From Dyadobacter chenhuakuii (lineage in GTDB: Bacteria; Bacteroidota; Bacteroidia; Cytophagales; Spirosomataceae), in assembly GCF_023821985.2 (NCBI RefSeq), contig NZ_CP098805.1, positions 248,001-312,000 of the forward strand: DNA of 64,000 nucleotides, read 5' to 3'. The notes beneath the pieces were generated by a model. The model saw only the letters and a list, made by a program, of their open reading frames with translations. It made no database searches and was not told the origin of the DNA. Positions 33,467 to 41,402 of the stretch are shown here, piece by piece. Within the stretch, counting starts at the first letter, position 1. Every line of letters starts with the position of its first letter. The position numbers and the translations under genes are program-made.

Positions 33467-34669
33467 TCAGGATTGACTCGTTTGTATTTCGCAGAGAAAA
33501 TCCTCCCGTGTGGATTTGCGATAGTCCACTTTTTGATCTGTTCGGCTGTGGATCGGCTCGGGCTTTTCACGCAGGGAAATACCTGTTCTTCCATTTAAAA
33601 CAGCTTTAATCTCGGCAAGCACCGACAATGCTATTTCCTCAGAGGTTTCAGCGCCAACGTCGAGTCCGACAGGACCGAAAATTTTGCTCTTTTGCTGTTC
33701 TGTGACTTCAATGCCCTCTTTTCTGAGATCGCCAAACATTTTTTCCAGCTTCTTTTTCGGGCCTAACGCGCCTATATAAATGCATTCTTCAAGCTCAATG
33801 AGCTCTTTGAGCAGCGCCAGATCGTAATTGTAATTATGGGTCATTAACACAAAAAACGTCCGCGCATCTGCTTGAATATGCGATAAAACTTCTGATGCCT
33901 TTGCTACGATTACCTGACTGGCTTTGGGAAATCGCTGCCTGGTTGCATGCCCGTTCCGGCCGTCGACAACAGTTACGTTCCAACCCAAAATACCAGCCAT
34001 TTCCGAAAGGGGAATGGTGTCATTTCCAGCGCCAGCGATGATCAGCGCCGGGGCCGGACGCAGATATTCTACGAAACTCGTCAGCTTTTGGCCTTCAAAA
34101 TCAAGTTCTTTAAAAAACGACTCCTGACGCTCTTTGACGAGTGCTGCCTCAGGAAGCAACTGCTCCAAGAGCGCAGGTTGCGAAAGGTTATCCATGGTTA
34201 CGCGATCCGTTTCCAGATCCAGAAAACAGGTTCCAGGCTGAATGGCCGTGCGGGAATAAAGTGAAAACAGCGTGATTACCACCGCATTCTGCCGTTTTTC
34301 AAGCGCTTTTTTAAGTAATGCGATTGGATTAAGCTCGTCGTCGGAGTGGATGGGTTCGAATAGGATGTGAACAATGCCATTGCAGCCCAGCTGAACGCCA
34401 AGTGTTGTGTCGTTATCGTCTGTGGTATCGTAGGTTACCAGTTTGTTCTTCTGCTGCGAAATTGCCAGCAGTGCCTTTCTTAATGCGTCTCCTTCCAGGC
34501 ATCCGCCGCTGATGGCTCCCGTAAGCTGACCATCGTCGGTGACGAGCATACGCGCGCCGGGCCGCCGGTAAGAGGAGCCTTCTACATGTACGACGGTCGC
34601 CAGCGCTGTTTTCTTGCCAGCACTGACAGCAGATTCGTATGATCTAATAATGTCCGTAATTTCTTTCAC
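33467..34669 (-). CDS. XdhC family molybdenum cofactor insertion protein
   Basis: 400 residues in two domains. The N-terminal XdhC/CoxI part has TALATVVHVEGSSYRRPGARM and GAISGGCLEGDAL (conserved Cys and Gly); the C-terminal Rossmann-like part has PALIIAGAGNDTIPLSEMAGILGW and TRQRFPKASQ, then YIGALGPKKK and GPVGLDVGAETSEEIALSVLAEI. XdhC proteins bind Moco, protect its sulfurated form and insert it into xanthine dehydrogenase. The gene overlaps the cysteine desulfurase gene by 4 bases, a coupling that fits transfer of sulfur to XdhC-bound cofactor. Confidence 0.92.
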   Translation of the reverse strand: MKEITDIIRSYESAVSAGKKTALATVVHVEGSSYRRPGARMLVTDDGQLTGAISGGCLEGDALRKALLAISQQKNKLVTYDTTDDNDTTLGVQLGCNGIVHILFEPIHSDDELNPIALLKKALEKRQNAVVITLFSLYSRTAIQPGTCFLDLETDRVTMDNLSQPALLEQLLPEAALVKERQESFFKELDFEGQKLTSFVEYLRPAPALIIAGAGNDTIPLSEMAGILGWNVTVVDGRNGHATRQRFPKASQVIVAKASEVLSHIQADARTFFVLMTHNYNYDLALLKELIELEECIYIGALGPKKKLEKMFGDLRKEGIEVTEQQKSKIFGPVGLDVGAETSEEIALSVLAEIKAVLNGRTGISLREKPEPIHSRTDQKVDYRKSTREDFLCEIQTSQS

Positions 34670-35820
34670 CCCCTGTGTTCTTTTACTATTTTAGAAATTA
34701 CTGCAACAGCATGATCTACTTGCTGTTCCGTAGAAAACCTTCCGAAGCTGAACCGGAATGTGTTATGGATTAATTCATTGGAAAGTCCCATCGCTTTCAG
34801 TACATAGCTCGGTTCCAATGTAGCCGATGTGCAGGCCGAGCTTCTGGAAAAAGCAATGTCGCTGCCGGCTTCAAAAATCATTTTTTCCCCATCAATATCA
34901 TGGAAAGAAATGTTGGTTGCATGCGGCAGGCGCGGGGCGGTGACCGCATTAATATCGATATGTTGCAATGCCAGTAACTGCTTTTCAAAATGATCGCGTA
35001 GCGAGCGGAGCCGAAGACTTTCGGATGCCATTTTTTCACCACAAATCTCACATGCCTTGCCAAAAGCCACAACGCCGGGCACATTAAGGGTGCCGCTGCG
35101 CATATTGCGCTCATGGCCGCCACCCTCGATCTGTGCAGTGAGTGTAACGGTGGGGTTTTTCTTGCGTACATAAAGGGCGCCGACTCCCTTGGGTCCGTAC
35201 AATTTGTGGGCGCTGAAAGCCAGCAGATCAATGTCATCTTCCTGGACGTCCACTGGAATTTTACCAACTGCCTGCGTGGCATCCGTAAAAAAGATAACGC
35301 CATGCGCTTTGGCTATCGCGCTGATTGCTTTAATCGGCTGAATGACGCCCGTTTCATTGTTGGCATACATGACAGCGATCAGCAGCGTTTGGGCCGTAAT
35401 GGCTTTTTCGAGATCATTTAAGTCAACCAGACCATTGGGCTGAATTTCCAGATAAGTAACCGAGCCGCCTTTACGCTCAATGTATTTGCAGGTGTCCAGC
35501 ACGGCTTTGTGCTCGCTTACCACGGTAATAATATGGCCTTTTTGATCAGGATTATTTTCCCAGACACCCTTTATAGCCAGGTTGGCGGCTTCTGTTGCGC
35601 CCGATGTAAAAACGATTTCCTGCGGATGTGCGCCTATGACGCTGGCAATATTTTCACGCGCAATATCTACGGCTTCTTCTGCTTCCCAGCCATAGGAATG
35701 CGTGCGGCTGGCTGCATTGCCAAATTTTTCCGAGAAATAAGGAAGCATTTCCTCCAAAACCGCCGGGTCCATCGGAGTGGTTGCATTATTATCCAGGTAA
35801 ACAGGCAATTTTAAGGTCAT
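34666..35820 (-). CDS. Cysteine desulfurase, NifS/IscS-like
   Basis: PLP enzyme, 384 residues, that releases sulfur from cysteine as an enzyme persulfide. The start is VYLDNNATTPMDPAVLEEM; the PLP site is in LAFSAHKLYGPKGVGALYVR (Lys near residue 202); ANNETGVIQPI and EGGGHERNMRSGTLNVPGVV are group marks; and the catalytic Cys sits in RSSACTSATLEPSYVL near residue 327. The loop type is IscS-like (group I). Because the gene is coupled to xdhC, the most likely acceptor is the molybdenum cofactor, as with NifS4 of Rhodobacter; a general Fe-S role is also possible. Confidence 0.93.
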   Translation of the reverse strand: MTLKLPVYLDNNATTPMDPAVLEEMLPYFSEKFGNAASRTHSYGWEAEEAVDIARENIASVIGAHPQEIVFTSGATEAANLAIKGVWENNPDQKGHIITVVSEHKAVLDTCKYIERKGGSVTYLEIQPNGLVDLNDLEKAITAQTLLIAVMYANNETGVIQPIKAISAIAKAHGVIFFTDATQAVGKIPVDVQEDDIDLLAFSAHKLYGPKGVGALYVRKKNPTVTLTAQIEGGGHERNMRSGTLNVPGVVAFGKACEICGEKMASESLRLRSLRDHFEKQLLALQHIDINAVTAPRLPHATNISFHDIDGEKMIFEAGSDIAFSRSSACTSATLEPSYVLKAMGLSNELIHNTFRFSFGRFSTEQQVDHAVAVISKIVKEHRG

Positions 35821-35926
35821 GGCAACAGCAGTGAATCTTTATTGGAGAAAACAAAAACCTTGTTTATAGTTCAAATTAAACAAAAACCATCCCAAACTGA
35901 GAAACACTTTTTTGAAACTTATTATT

Positions 35927-35934
35927 TAAATTTG
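35927..35934 (+). promoter_or_regulatory. Candidate -7 element of the peroxiredoxin promoter
   Basis: TAAATTTG fits TAnnTTTG exactly and lies 54 bases before the peroxiredoxin ATG. I see no TTG at the ideal -33 distance, only a T-rich stretch near 35908, so the promoter may need an activator or be weak. Confidence 0.4.
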
Positions 35935-35988
35935 CGTTAACTCTATCATATTAATAGATTATATCGTCCACTTAAATCATCATACATC

Positions 35989-36624
35989 ATGTCACTTCGA
36001 CTAGGAGATATTGCCCCTGATTTTGAGGCAAACACCACACAAGGCCAGATTAAGTTTCACGAATGGTTAGGAGATAGCTGGGGATTGCTATTCTCTCACC
36101 CGGCTGACTTTACGCCGGTTTGCACCACAGAACTTGGCAAGACGGCTCTTTTGCAAGGTGAATTTCAAAAACGTAATGTAAAAGTGCTTGCCGTGAGCGT
36201 TGACGACATTGATTCACACAATCGCTGGATTCCCGATATTAACGAGGTTAACAATACAGAGGTCAATTTTCCGATCATTGCCGATGAGGGCCGCAAGGTT
36301 GCCGAACTCTACGATATGATCCACCCCAATGCAAGCGAGAAATCTACGGTTAGATCTGTTTTTATTATCGGTCCTGATAAGAAAATCAAGCTTACATTGA
36401 CTTACCCGGCGTCCACAGGCCGTAATTTCAATGAAATTTTGCGCGTCGTTGACTCACTTCAACTCACTGCCAATTACAGTGTTGCAACGCCTGCCGACTG
36501 GAAAGATGGAGATGATGTGATCGTGGTTCCGGCTGTGAGCACAGAGGATGCCGAAAAGAAATTTACCAAAGGTCTCAACATTGTCAAGCCTTACCTGCGT
36601 TATACGCCGCAGCCAAATAAATAA
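35989..36624 (+). CDS. 1-Cys peroxiredoxin (Prx6 type)
   Basis: Reduces hydrogen peroxide and organic peroxides. 211 residues, the normal Prx6 size and longer than AhpC-like 2-Cys enzymes. The peroxidatic Cys45 is in SHPADFTPVCTTELGK; the sequence VKVLAVSVDDIDSHNRWIPDI and FPIIADEGRKVAELYDM are family marks. No resolving Cys of the 2-Cys type is visible at the C-terminus. It is a single-gene unit between divergent and convergent neighbours with its own terminator, consistent with a stand-alone oxidative-stress gene. Confidence 0.94.
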   Translation: MSLRLGDIAPDFEANTTQGQIKFHEWLGDSWGLLFSHPADFTPVCTTELGKTALLQGEFQKRNVKVLAVSVDDIDSHNRWIPDINEVNNTEVNFPIIADEGRKVAELYDMIHPNASEKSTVRSVFIIGPDKKIKLTLTYPASTGRNFNEILRVVDSLQLTANYSVATPADWKDGDDVIVVPAVSTEDAEKKFTKGLNIVKPYLRYTPQPNK

Positions 36625-36637
36625 GTGAGCCTGGCTC

Positions 36638-36678
36638 AAAAAAATAGGATGTCGCATCAAGCGGCATCCTATTTTTTT
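36638..36678. terminator. Bidirectional terminator between peroxiredoxin and DUF6962-like gene
   Basis: AAAAAATAGGATGTCGC pairs with GCGGCATCCTATTTTTTT around a short loop (ATCAA), with one mismatch pair. A runs and T runs on the two sides let it work for both convergent genes. Confidence 0.8.
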
Positions 36679-36701
36679 GTTATCAAATGCTGTTATTAAA
36701 A

Positions 36702-37436
36702 TTAGCTTTCGTTCTCGCTTTCAAGTATTTCTTCGGGCTTGATCATTTCTTCTCCATAATAGATCATATGCCTTGCTCCCTGGTAATAAAACCAGATGGA
36801 TGCGCCCATGCTGATGTGGCTGATGTCATTGTAATTAAACCACGGCCCGAAACTGAACTTGAGTGCATGCAAGCCGGCAGAAACAGCGCCTAATGCTGTT
36901 GCAATGAATATATTAATGCTTCCCGGATCTTTACGCTGTCTGTAAACATAAATCTCAATCAGAAATAGCATCAGGAAAAGACCGTAAAATGCGTGAATTT
37001 CAACAACGACAAAGTTCAGGGTGATGAAGGTCAGTGCAAAAAACACGGCCAGCTCTACATAGTTCAACCAGCCCAGGATCAAGCCGCTGCGCTTTTGGAG
37101 CAGAGGTTTGATGTGCCAGATCGCTGCGCGTTCAAAGAGCGCTACGGCAATCATGCTGGCGAACCAGCCGGGAATTTTGCCAGGCTGACCCGTTAAATAC
37201 AGAAATCCATGCCCTAGCACACCGCCGATCGCAGTGGCAATGCCCATGAAAAAGAAAAAATACTGGATTTGTTTGTACATCCTGTGGGCCCTTCCCAATT
37301 TCCCGAGGTGGACAAATGCATATATGCAGATCACAGTCATCATCAGACTGGAGATTACAGTGGAAGGTTCTAAAATGGTAATTCCAAAAACCTGGATCTG
37401 ATGAACCTTACTGAAATCAATGGCAACTTCATTCAT
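36702..37436 (-). CDS. Seven-helix membrane protein, DUF6962-like
   Basis: 244 residues with about seven membrane helices (VISSLMMTVICIYAFVHLG, FFFFMGIATAIGGVLGHGFL, WFASMIAVALFERAAIW, YVELAVFFALTFITLNFVVV, FYGLFLMLFLIEIYVY, IFIATALGAVSAGLHALKF) and a terminal YNDISHISMGASIWFYYQGA. It resembles an uncharacterised Bacteroidota family (DUF6962) and by its His/Asp placement could belong to the broad alkaline-ceramidase/PAQR-like (CREST) group of membrane hydrolases; that link is weak inference. Single gene, convergent with the peroxiredoxin gene. Confidence 0.6.
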   Translation of the reverse strand: MNEVAIDFSKVHQIQVFGITILEPSTVISSLMMTVICIYAFVHLGKLGRAHRMYKQIQYFFFFMGIATAIGGVLGHGFLYLTGQPGKIPGWFASMIAVALFERAAIWHIKPLLQKRSGLILGWLNYVELAVFFALTFITLNFVVVEIHAFYGLFLMLFLIEIYVYRQRKDPGSINIFIATALGAVSAGLHALKFSFGPWFNYNDISHISMGASIWFYYQGARHMIYYGEEMIKPEEILESENES

Positions 37437-37640
37437 GAACGGCTGAGTGTTTTAAAATAATCAATCTAACAAAATTATACCACGATTCTGGAATGAATGC
37501 ACATTTCCCGGTTTATCTCTTATTATTAGTTATATTGACGATATATTTGTAGTGAATAAAACGTTATAATACAGAGGAGTTTTAGCATTTTTTTAATGCT
37601 GGATACGGATCGCGGTATTTACAATTTTAAATGCTATTTC

Positions 37641-38342
37641 ATGAAATGGTCTTTTGTAATTCAACAAAAACTGAAAGCTGCAATGCTTCTTGGAGGCATT
37701 ATGGCACTTATCATATTGGCCACATTGCTGTCCAGGCGCAATATGGACGGGATTGACAAGTCCTTTTCATCCATTTACCAGGACCGGCTGATCCCTGCAA
37801 CAACGATCATTTATCTGACAGAAAACCTGTATGGAAAGCGGCTTTCCCTGGAAGAATATTTACTGACCAACGGGACAGGAAATAAAAACGAGATCCGCGC
37901 GCAGTTAAGCACGCACAACAAGAACATTGACTCGCTGATCAAAGCTTTCGAGCAGACATATCTGGTTGATGAAGAGGCTAGAAGTCTGACTGCATTTAAG
38001 AACGAGGTGCACAGATACACGGCCCTTGAAAAGTCTATTCTTGGCTTGTATAATGCAGGCGCCCAGGAGGAAGGTAAGCGACTTTTCGCTGGCGTTGGAG
38101 CAAACACTTTCAAAAACACCATTACCAATCTCAACGAGCTGACAAACATTCAGTCCAGCATTGGAAAGGATCTGATGAAGGAATCTAAAAGTGACATTGC
38201 CAGCTTTGGCATTATTTCATTTCTGCAAATCGCGCTCGCCGTTGTTATCGGGCTTATGTTGCTGGTGCTGATCCAGAACTCGTCTATTGTTAACAAGCCC
38301 AAAATTTCGGGACAGAAAAACCAGTATTTTAATCTTAACTAA
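37641..38342 (+). CDS. Four-helix-bundle sensor-like membrane protein (4HB_MCP type) without output domain
   Basis: About 233 residues from the preferred ATG at 37641 (MKWSFVIQQKLKAAMLLGG); the longer start at 37596 adds a non-hydrophobic leader. Helix one (AAMLLGGIMALIILATLLS) and helix two (SFLQIALAVVIGLMLLVLI) flank a periplasmic region of amphipathic helices (MDGIDKSFSSIYQDRLIPA, LYGKRLSLEEYLLTNG, LTNIQSSIGKDLMKES), the layout of the 4HB_MCP ligand-binding module. Only about 20 residues follow the second helix: no HAMP, kinase or methyl-accepting part. It may work as a stand-alone sensor or partner of another protein. Confidence 0.7.
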   Translation: MKWSFVIQQKLKAAMLLGGIMALIILATLLSRRNMDGIDKSFSSIYQDRLIPATTIIYLTENLYGKRLSLEEYLLTNGTGNKNEIRAQLSTHNKNIDSLIKAFEQTYLVDEEARSLTAFKNEVHRYTALEKSILGLYNAGAQEEGKRLFAGVGANTFKNTITNLNELTNIQSSIGKDLMKESKSDIASFGIISFLQIALAVVIGLMLLVLIQNSSIVNKPKISGQKNQYFNLN

Positions 38343-38358
38343 TGAAGGCTATAAACAA

Positions 38359-38386
38359 AGAAAGGTCAGGATTTCCTGACCTTTCT
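38359..38386. terminator. Bidirectional terminator
   Basis: AGAAAGGTCAGGA and TCCTGACCTTTCT are perfect 13-base arms with a two-base loop, between the convergent 4HB-type gene and the lipoprotein gene. A short T-rich stretch follows on the plus strand. Confidence 0.75.
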
Positions 38387-38403
38387 TCGTTTATCTTGAT
38401 TTC

Positions 38404-38955
38404 TTACTGACCAACTTTACGGCCTTTCAGTGTTTCTCTTGAATTTTTAACCTGCTTCAAAAGATCTTTCTTTACGAACAACCGGGCGCCATTTCCGCCT
38501 TGCAGATCGAATGTCCTTTCTTTATAATCAAACTTATTGTTGGGCAGTACATCCAGGAAATAATTCTGGCCGCTCAAATTAAACTTCATCCCCTTGGTAT
38601 CTTGCTGGGTATCGTCCCAGGAAACATGAATAACACCGTTGTCTGAGCTCAAAGCTACACCTGGCGTAAAGGGCAGCACATTGATGGTCTGAATGCTCTT
38701 ACCGTTGCTCATGGTGATCTGCCCTTCCGGGTTTACTTTAATGTCATTAGGATCAGAAACTTCACGGCGAATGTTGATTGCCTTGTCGTTGAAAAACTGA
38801 ACCTTGGCAATTTCAATGTTGGCTGCTTCCAGGTCGCGGCGAAGATCTTCCGTAAACACGGTATAATTAGAGAGAGGGACGGAATTCATTGTGGTGCAAG
38901 CTGATACTGCGCTCAATAAGAATACGCCTGCGAAGAGTTTTTTAATAAGATTCAT
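38404..38955 (-). CDS. Hypothetical lipoprotein
   Basis: 183 residues. The N-terminus MNLIKKLFAGVFLLSAVSAC is a clear lipoprotein signal with lipobox VSAC, so the mature protein is membrane-anchored. The body is predicted mostly beta (NIEIAKVQFFNDKAINIRRE, QTINVLPFTPGVALSSD, GVIHVSWDDTQ, GQNYFLDVLPN) and it ends in a basic tail (SRETLKGRKVGQ). I recognise no family. It stands alone, with a terminator at its 3' side and htpG divergent upstream. Confidence 0.65.
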   Translation of the reverse strand: MNLIKKLFAGVFLLSAVSACTTMNSVPLSNYTVFTEDLRRDLEAANIEIAKVQFFNDKAINIRREVSDPNDIKVNPEGQITMSNGKSIQTINVLPFTPGVALSSDNGVIHVSWDDTQQDTKGMKFNLSGQNYFLDVLPNNKFDYKERTFDLQGGNGARLFVKKDLLKQVKNSRETLKGRKVGQ

Positions 38956-39197
38956 GTTACTAATTGGTGTTCTGAATGAACTGTTTGAATAATTTTAGTT
39001 GAGTTGGTTACAGTTCGCAATATTAACAAAAAAGCTAGTCAGTTACCAACCGATTGATTAATGAGGTTGATTTCAGCAATCCTGACAATCTGTCAGCCGA
39101 CCTGCGATTTAATTGTATTTGGAACGCATATTTGGATTCGGTATTGCAGAGCAGAAAAAACAATTTCTTCAATATTATAAACAAAAACGGCATAACT

Positions 39198-41036
39198 ATG
39201 GAATCAGTGATTCAGGAAAAAGGAAACCTCAGCATTCATACCGAGAACATATTTCCGATTATCAAAAAATTCCTTTATTCGGACCACGAAATCTTCTTAC
39301 GTGAATTAGTATCCAATGCAGTAGACGCTTCTCAGAAAATCAAAAAACTGGCCTCCTATGGCGAGTTCAATGGCGAGCTGGGTGAGCTGAAAGTTGTTGT
39401 AAAGCTTGATAAGGAGGCTAAAACAATTACCATCAGCGATAATGGGATTGGTATGACTGCCGATGAGATCAAAAAATATATTAACCAGATCGCATTTTCC
39501 GGCGCCACTGAGTTTGTAGAAAAATACAAAGACAAAGGCGAGGACGGAAAAGGTGACAAAGGCATTATCGGACACTTCGGTCTTGGTTTTTACTCGGCCT
39601 ATATGGTTGCAGAAAACGTAGAGATCATTACAAAATCTTACAAAGAAGGCTCCGAAGCGGTTCGCTGGGAATGTGACGGTTCTACGGAATTTGAACTGGG
39701 CCCGGCTGAAAAAGCAGAGCGCGGTTCGGACATTATCCTGCACATTGCCGCTGATTCCGAGGAATTCCTCGATGAGCACCGTCTGCGTGGCATTCTAGAA
39801 AAATATGGTAAGTTCCTGCCAATCGAGATCGAATTTGAAGAAAAGATCATCAATAATCCAAACCCGATCTGGACGAAAAATCCGTCTGATCTGAAAGATG
39901 AGGATTATCTGGCCTTCTACAAAGAGCTTTATCCGTTCAGCGAAGATCCGCTTTTCTGGATCCATTTGAATGTGGATTATCCCTTCAATCTGACGGGCGT
40001 TTTGTATTTTCCAAAACTTAAAAACGATTTCCAGGGTCAGCGAGAAAAAATCCAGCTTTACAGCCGCCAGGTCTTTATTACCGATGAGGTAAAAGACATT
40101 GTTCCGGATTTCCTTCAACTGCTGCACGGGGTGATAGACTCGCCGGATATTCCTTTGAACGTTTCAAGAAGTTACCTGCAAGCCGATGGTAATGTGAAGA
40201 AAATCAATGGTTATATCACGCGTAAAGTGGCTGATAAACTGTCAGAGATTTTCAAAAATGACCGCGAAGGTTTCGAGAAAAAATTTGACGATATCGGTCT
40301 TTTTGTAAAATACGGAATTATCAGCGATGATAAGTTCTATGAAAAAGCCAAGGATTTCTGTCTGGTAAAAAATACAGAAGGCAAGTTCTTTACTTTCGAG
40401 GAATACCGCGAGCACGTAAAAGGCAACCAGACTGATAAGAACGACACGCAAGTATGGCTTTATACGACCGACGAGAAAAAGCAGGATGCATTCATCCAGT
40501 CTGCGAAAAAGCGCAGCTATGACGTGCTGACATTTACGACAATCATTGATTCGCACTTTATCAATACGCTTGAACAGAAACTTGAAAAAGTGAATGTGAA
40601 ACGCGTGGATGCCGATACGCTTGACAAACTTGTTGAGAAAGATGTGACTTTGGAAAGCATTCTTTCCAGCGATGATCAGGATAAAGTCAAAAAGATTTTT
40701 GAAGATGTAGCAGGAAGCAAAAGTGCGCATGTTCAGGTAGAGGCCATGCCGGTGGACGAGCTGCCAGTGGTGATAACTTTTCCCGAATTTATGCGCCGTA
40801 TGACTGATATGCAGGCTACTTCCGGACAGCGTTCTATGTTTGGCGATATGCCTTTGATGTATACAGTTTCATTGAATGCTAATCACCCGGTGATCAGCCG
40901 CGTGCTGCAAGCTGAAAACGAAGAAGCCCAAAAGACTTTGGCAAAACAGGTTTTTGACCTCGCATTGCTTTCACAAGGTCTGCTTTCAGGAAGCGATCTT
41001 ACGCAGTTCATTCAACGCACAGTTTCGACTTTGTAG
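39198..41036 (+). CDS. htpG: Molecular chaperone HtpG (Hsp90)
   Basis: Cytosolic Hsp90 homologue, 612 residues. The ATG at 39198 (MESVIQEKGNLSIHTENIF) is chosen; an in-frame TTG 48 codons earlier would add a leader not found in Hsp90. GHKL ATPase motifs are FLRELVSNAVDAS (Mg-binding Asn), ISDNGIGMTADEI and GHFGLGFYSAYMVA. The middle domain shows GVIDSPDIPLNVSRSYLQ with the catalytic-loop Arg, and the C-terminal dimerisation domain has NANHPVI. Single-gene unit ended by a strong hairpin at 41086. No heat-shock promoter was identified with confidence. Confidence 0.96.
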   Translation: MESVIQEKGNLSIHTENIFPIIKKFLYSDHEIFLRELVSNAVDASQKIKKLASYGEFNGELGELKVVVKLDKEAKTITISDNGIGMTADEIKKYINQIAFSGATEFVEKYKDKGEDGKGDKGIIGHFGLGFYSAYMVAENVEIITKSYKEGSEAVRWECDGSTEFELGPAEKAERGSDIILHIAADSEEFLDEHRLRGILEKYGKFLPIEIEFEEKIINNPNPIWTKNPSDLKDEDYLAFYKELYPFSEDPLFWIHLNVDYPFNLTGVLYFPKLKNDFQGQREKIQLYSRQVFITDEVKDIVPDFLQLLHGVIDSPDIPLNVSRSYLQADGNVKKINGYITRKVADKLSEIFKNDREGFEKKFDDIGLFVKYGIISDDKFYEKAKDFCLVKNTEGKFFTFEEYREHVKGNQTDKNDTQVWLYTTDEKKQDAFIQSAKKRSYDVLTFTTIIDSHFINTLEQKLEKVNVKRVDADTLDKLVEKDVTLESILSSDDQDKVKKIFEDVAGSKSAHVQVEAMPVDELPVVITFPEFMRRMTDMQATSGQRSMFGDMPLMYTVSLNANHPVISRVLQAENEEAQKTLAKQVFDLALLSQGLLSGSDLTQFIQRTVSTL

Positions 41037-41085
41037 ACTGTCATCAATCTTACCAAGTCCGCAAAAAGGCTTGGTAAGACAAAAA

Positions 41086-41119
41086 AAAAGCCCGCTTACT
41101 TCGCAGTAGGCGGGCTTTT
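41086..41119. terminator. Bidirectional terminator after htpG
   Basis: AAAAGCCCGCTTACT at 41086-41100 pairs with AGTAGGCGGGCTTTT at 41105-41119 (one G-T pair, loop TCGC). It separates htpG from the convergent HhH-type gene. A second inverted repeat, CTTACCAAG/CTTGGTAAG, sits just before it at 41049-41078 but has no T run. Confidence 0.8.
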
Positions 41120-41135
41120 CAGCTTCTATATGGTG

Positions 41136-41390
41136 TCAGAATTCTTTATTTGACATGATCAACCTTTTCAGTTCTTCTAACTCGTCCCATTTCTGGTCTT
41201 TGGCCAGCAATGCTTGTTTTGGCCAGGATGTAGGATTTTGGATCTGAAACCTGGGTCCTGCTTTTTTCAAAACGGCTGCTAACCTGATAATGGAAGTGTC
41301 GGCGAGCTGTTCAATGGTATGAATGCCTTCCCGATTGAGCAATTCTTCAATCTTGGGGCCGATGCCTTCTATAATCTTCAAATCTTCCAT
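41136..41390 (-). CDS. Small helix-hairpin-helix protein (DUF4332-like)
   Basis: 84 residues. EDLKIIEGIGPKIEELLNRE is a typical helix-hairpin-helix with the GIGP turn, followed by a second helical unit (TIEQLADTSIIRLAAVLKKA, then FQIQNPTSWPKQALLA). Such modules bind DNA or RNA backbones, or act as protein adaptors in tandem with ribosomal L21-type or membrane proteins in Bacteroidota. It lies 12 bases after rho and may be read with it. Function not known. Confidence 0.7.
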   Translation of the reverse strand: MEDLKIIEGIGPKIEELLNREGIHTIEQLADTSIIRLAAVLKKAGPRFQIQNPTSWPKQALLAKDQKWDELEELKRLIMSNKEF

Positions 41391-41402
41391 GGGCCGGATT
41401 GC

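Noticed and set aside
39054..39197. N-terminal extension of htpG from a TTG
   Set aside because: Hsp90 proteins begin close to the ESVIQEKGNLSIHTE strand; the extra 48 residues have no counterpart and no ATG.
41049..41078. CTTACCAAG/CTTGGTAAG hairpin after htpG as a separate terminator
   Set aside because: It has no T run on the htpG strand; the hairpin at 41086-41119 is the better terminator.
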